Shown in pieces: positions 5,362 to 8,601 of a stretch of 8,601 bases of DNA. Positions within the stretch are counted from its first letter, which is position 1. The number at the start of each line of letters is the position of its first letter. Source of the DNA: Candidatus Competibacteraceae bacterium. GTDB lineage: Bacteria; Pseudomonadota; Gammaproteobacteria; Competibacterales; Competibacteraceae. The translations under genes and the position numbers were made by a program. The notes under the pieces are model-generated. The model saw only the letters and a list, made by a program, of their open reading frames with translations, did not search any database and was not told where the DNA came from. The stretch lies in the NCBI GenBank assembly GCA_012032855.1, contig JAAUQA010000110.1, positions 1 through 8,601 of the forward strand, read 5' to 3'.

Positions 5362-5396
5362 AACCCCGCAGGCACCCAATGCTGCGGGGTTTTTTT
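5362..5396 (+). terminator. Rho-independent terminator after the lipoprotein gene
   Basis: A perfect 10-bp stem, AACCCCGCAG (5362-5371) with CTGCGGGGTT (5382-5391), encloses a 10-base loop and runs into seven T residues (5390-5396). It begins 16 bases after the stop codon and separates the lipoprotein gene from purL. This is a textbook intrinsic terminator. Confidence 0.95.
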
Positions 5397-5400
5397 ATTG

Positions 5401-5442
5401 CTCTTGCCTGAGATTGACGGGCGGCATACTTGCCCACAAGAG
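5401..5442. repeat. Short inverted repeat upstream of purL
   Basis: CTCTTG (5401-5406) and CAAGAG (5437-5442) are perfect 6-bp arms around a 30-base spacer that contains TTGACG (5414-5419) and a smaller GGGC/GCCC pair. It lies between the terminator and the purL start and could be an operator or leader structure. It does not resemble the enterobacterial PurR box. With arms this short, chance is a real possibility. Confidence 0.25.
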
Positions 5443-5457
5443 CGCGCCCCTTTTATT
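5430..5457 (+). promoter_or_regulatory. Weak candidate promoter for purL
   Basis: TTGCCC (5430-5435) and TTTATT (5452-5457) are 16 bases apart and lie about 25 bases before the purL ATG. Consensus matches are modest (about 4/6 each). The strong terminator just upstream means purL needs its own promoter within the 84 bases 5397-5480, which is the main argument for this site. Confidence 0.3.
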
Positions 5458-5480
5458 CAGAGTGTCTAGCGAGAACGGTC

Positions 5481-8400
5481 ATGATCTGCTTACCGGGAAG
5501 CCCTGCATTGTCGGCGTTTCGCCGAGAGAAATTGCTGACCGCCGTACGCGAGCGCCTGCCATCGATTACCTCTCTTGACGCTGAGTTCGTCCATTTCGTT
5601 GCAACCGATGCGCCGCTATCCGAACAGGAGTACGCGCTATTAGCGCGGTTGCTGAGCTATGGACCGCGCGAGTTTCAACCATCACCAGAACGCGAACCCG
5701 ATTGTCTGGTCTTACCGCGACTCGGCACCTTATCGCCCTGGTCTTCCAAAGCCACCGACATTGCCCGCAACTGCGGATTACATCAGATAAGACGCATCGA
5801 ACGGGGTATCGCTTATTACTGCCGGCCTCAAGGACTGAATGCGACGGATCTGGCTACTATCCAACCTCTGTTGCACGATCGCATGACCCAGACCGTGTTG
5901 CGATCTATAGATAATCGGTTTTTCGCTCACGCTGATCCTGCACCGCTGAATACCGTTGATATTGTCAGCGACGGTAAAGCGGCACTGAACGAAGCGAATC
6001 GGTCCTTCGGTCTAGCGCTTTCCGAGCAGGAAATGGACTATCTGCTGGCACATTTCGCAGAAATCGGCCGCAATCCCACCGATGTCGAGCTGATGATGTT
6101 CGCTCAGACCAACTCCGAACATTGCCGGCACAAAATCTTCAATGCGGCCTGGACCATAGACGGTGTTGCGCAAACCGACTCGCTGTTCGCGATGATCCGC
6201 AACACCCACGCCTGCGCTCCTGACGGGGTTTTGTCTGCTTATTGCGACAATGCCTCGGTGATTCAAGGGTGGCGAGCCGGCCGATTCTTCCCGGCACCGG
6301 AGGATGACCGTTACGGTTATGTCGAGGAAAACATCGAGATCCTGATGAAGGTGGAAACCCACAACCATCCCACCGCCATCTCCCCGTTTCCCGGTGCGGC
6401 GACCGGTTCCGGCGGCGAGATTCGCGACGAAGGAGCCACCGGGCGTGGTGCGAAACCGAAAGCAGGATTAACCGGTTTTTCGGTCTCGCATTTGCGGATT
6501 CCGGATCTGATTCAACCCTGGGAACACGATTACGGTAAACCCGAACGCCTCGCTTCGGCTTTGGATATCATGCTGGAAGGCCCCATTGGGGCAGCGGCAT
6601 TTAATAATGAATTCGGTCGCCCTAATCTGGCCGGCTATTTTCGCACCCTGGAACAAACCACGTCTGACGGACAACTGCGCGGCTATCACAAACCGATCAT
6701 GATTGCTGGGGGACTCGGCAATGTGCGCACCGGCCATGTCGAAAAGCAGACCATACCGCCCGGTACGCCCATCGTGGTGTTAGGCGGTCCGGCCATGCTG
6801 ATTGGTTTAGGTGGGGGAGCAGCTTCCAGCATGGTGGCTGGTAGTAGCACCGCGGAGCTGGATTTCGCCTCGGTACAACGCGACAACCCAGAAATGCAAC
6901 GGCGTTGTCAGCAAGTGATTGATGCTTGTTGGGCGCACGGCGCTAACAATCCCATCCTGTCCATCCATGACGTCGGGGCCGGAGGCTTATCCAACGCCGT
7001 GCCGGAAATTTTGCACGATGCCGGTCGTGGCGGACGACTGGAACTGCGTGCGGTGCCCAACGACGAACCCGGTATGTCGCCACGGGAAATATGGTGTAAT
7101 GAAGCGCAGGAACGCTATGTACTCGCCATAGACTCGCATCAGTTAGACCGCTTTCGTACCCTCTGCGAACGGGAACGTTGTCCCTATGCCGTGCTGGGAC
7201 AAGCCATCGCAGAACCGCAATTGATTGTAGAGGATCGTCGCTTCGGCAATCGACCGGTCGATATTCCTATGGCCGTTCTGTTAGGTAAACCCCCGCAATT
7301 AGCTAAAAATGTGCAGCGGGCAGCCGGACACTTTCATGCGTTTGAGCAAAAAGGCATCAACCTTCAGGAAACGATCCAACGGGTATTGCAGCTACCGGCG
7401 GTTGCCGATAAAACCTTTTTGATCACCATCGGTGACCGCACGGTGGGCGGCTTAGTAGCTCGCGATCAAATGGTCGGTCCCTGGCAAGTACCGGTCGCGG
7501 ATGTGGCGGTCACAGCCAGCAGTTTCAGTAGTTATTACGGTGAAGCAATGGCAATGGGCGAGCGCACGCCATTGGCAGTACTCAATGCCCCCGCGTCAGG
7601 ACGGATGGCAATTGGTGAAGCCATCACCAATATCGCTGCTGCCCAAATTAGCACATTGAGCGCGGTGCGCTTATCAGCCAATTGGATGGCCGCTGCCGGA
7701 CATCCCGGTGAAGATGCCGCCTTGTTCGATACGGTACAGGCGATTGGGATGGAGCTATGTCCGGCGTTGGGTATTGCCATTCCGGTCGGCAAAGATTCGC
7801 TATCCATGAAAACGGTATGGGAACAGGCCGGCGAATCACGCAGCATGACGGCACCGGTGTCGTTGATCGTATCCGCCTTTGCGCCGGTGCGGGATATTCG
7901 CGCGACCTTAACACCTCAGTTACGCACTGACCAAGGTGATTCGCAACTCATATTGATCGATTTGGGGCGTGGTAAAAATCGACTGGGTGGCTCAGCCTTA
8001 GCGCAGGTTTACGGTCAATGGGGCGATGTGCCACCGGATGTGGATTCCAGCGCCGATCTACACGCCTTTTTCACAGTGATACAGGACTTGAACGAGGCCG
8101 GTCGGCTATTGGCCTATCACGACCGGTCGGATGGCGGTTTACTGTCCGCCCTGTGCGAGATGAGCTTCGCCGGTGGTGTCGGAATCACGATCAACTTGCC
8201 GGATGATCTAGGCCCCGATATTTTAGCGACGTTGTTCAATGAAGAACTGGGGGCAGTCATTCAAGTGCGGGCCACCGATTGCGATATGGTGCTGGCTCGA
8301 TTAGCGGCGACGGGACTGGGAGAATGCAGTCACGTGATCGGTACCTTGAACGGCCAAGACCGGTTGCAAATCACTTACCAGAGTAATACTCCGCTTGATG

Positions 8401-8601
8401 AACCGCGCATTACGCTGCGCCGGCTGTGGTCGGAAACCAGTTATCGTATGCAAGCGCTGCGGGATAATCCGGCCTGTGCCCAGCAAGCGTTCGCAGCGCT
8501 GACGGACGAGGCCGATCCCGGTCTCAATACACACGTCACTTTCTCGTTGAGCGAGGACATTACCGCGCCTTACATTTCCAGTGGCGCTCAACCCCGTATC
8601 G
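5481..8601 (+). CDS. purL: Phosphoribosylformylglycinamidine synthase PurL, long form, 3'-truncated by window edge
   Basis: PurL makes FGAM from FGAR, glutamine and ATP in the fourth step of purine synthesis, in the cytoplasm. The first 1040 codons run uninterrupted to the right edge. The start at ATG 5481 aligns with the usual GSPALSAFR opening; the Shine-Dalgarno is weak (GAG near 5471). In order: the PurS-like N-terminal domain (to about 150); a linker with [16 protein letters not shown]; the first AIR-synthase-like half with EHCRHK (His214/His217), [21 protein letters not shown] and GGLGN; then the second half with [40 protein letters not shown] and [21 protein letters not shown] and YHDRSDGGL also match. 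The window ends at GAQPRI, just before the class I glutamine amidotransferase domain, so about 250 residues with the catalytic cysteine are outside. The close match to gammaproteobacterial PurL supports the taxonomic call. Confidence 0.98.
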   Translation, partial: MICLPGSPALSAFRREKLLTAVRERLPSITSLDAEFVHFVATDAPLSEQEYALLARLLSYGPREFQPSPEREPDCLVLPRLGTLSPWSSKATDIARNCGLHQIRRIERGIAYYCRPQGLNATDLATIQPLLHDRMTQTVLRSIDNRFFAHADPAPLNTVDIVSDGKAALNEANRSFGLALSEQEMDYLLAHFAEIGRNPTDVELMMFAQTNSEHCRHKIFNAAWTIDGVAQTDSLFAMIRNTHACAPDGVLSAYCDNASVIQGWRAGRFFPAPEDDRYGYVEENIEILMKVETHNHPTAISPFPGAATGSGGEIRDEGATGRGAKPKAGLTGFSVSHLRIPDLIQPWEHDYGKPERLASALDIMLEGPIGAAAFNNEFGRPNLAGYFRTLEQTTSDGQLRGYHKPIMIAGGLGNVRTGHVEKQTIPPGTPIVVLGGPAMLIGLGGGAASSMVAGSSTAELDFASVQRDNPEMQRRCQQVIDACWAHGANNPILSIHDVGAGGLSNAVPEILHDAGRGGRLELRAVPNDEPGMSPREIWCNEAQERYVLAIDSHQLDRFRTLCERERCPYAVLGQAIAEPQLIVEDRRFGNRPVDIPMAVLLGKPPQLAKNVQRAAGHFHAFEQKGINLQETIQRVLQLPAVADKTFLITIGDRTVGGLVARDQMVGPWQVPVADVAVTASSFSSYYGEAMAMGERTPLAVLNAPASGRMAIGEAITNIAAAQISTLSAVRLSANWMAAAGHPGEDAALFDTVQAIGMELCPALGIAIPVGKDSLSMKTVWEQAGESRSMTAPVSLIVSAFAPVRDIRATLTPQLRTDQGDSQLILIDLGRGKNRLGGSALAQVYGQWGDVPPDVDSSADLHAFFTVIQDLNEAGRLLAYHDRSDGGLLSALCEMSFAGGVGITINLPDDLGPDILATLFNEELGAVIQVRATDCDMVLARLAATGLGECSHVIGTLNGQDRLQITYQSNTPLDEPRITLRRLWSETSYRMQALRDNPACAQQAFAALTDEADPGLNTHVTFSLSEDITAPYISSGAQPRI

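Noticed and set aside
7535..7914. Minus-strand open frames inside purL
   Set aside because: They are antisense shadows within a highly conserved PurL coding region and show no protein family features.

Overview
The window reads as ordinary chromosomal DNA of a gammaproteobacterium. The best evidence is PurL, which follows the enterobacterial long-form enzyme almost segment by segment. An OprI/Lpp-type alanine-zipper lipoprotein and short gene spacing fit the same group. I cannot name the genus from the sequence. There is no rRNA, tRNA, CRISPR array, transposase, integrase or phage gene.

Layout: (1) 1-599, the 3' part of ureF, encoding a urease nickel-insertion accessory protein. It is cut by the left edge and its frame is broken near position 464. 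(2) 622-2394 on the minus strand, an intact SLC13/DASS-type membrane transporter with two RCK_C (TrkA-C) domains between its two membrane halves. It converges on ureF with only 22 bp between stops, and ureG does not follow ureF. (3) 2395-2711, an intergenic stretch with no confident gene but rich in inverted repeats, two of which would form a crossing (pseudoknot-like) pair. (4) 2712-5345, a plus-strand series of envelope-related genes: a two-helix membrane protein, a secretin N-domain-like exported protein with a frameshift near 3536, an OsmC-family peroxidase, an L,D-transpeptidase lipoprotein and an OprI/Lpp-like lipoprotein, closed by a strong terminator at 5362-5396. (5) 5481 to the right edge, purL, for de novo purine synthesis, cut just before its glutaminase domain.

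The most coherent functional story is in the envelope block. A YkuD-family L,D-transpeptidase sits next to a small Lpp-like lipoprotein ending in lysine, which is the arrangement expected of an enzyme and the outer-membrane lipoprotein it could couple to peptidoglycan. The most striking sequence anomalies are the two single-base frame breaks (ureF and the secretin-like gene). Both are repaired by adding one base to a short homopolymer, while the long purL and transporter frames are clean. I see no convincing new defence or mobile system. The candidates for a second look are the structured intergenic element, the stand-alone secretin-like protein, and the transpeptidase/lipoprotein pair.
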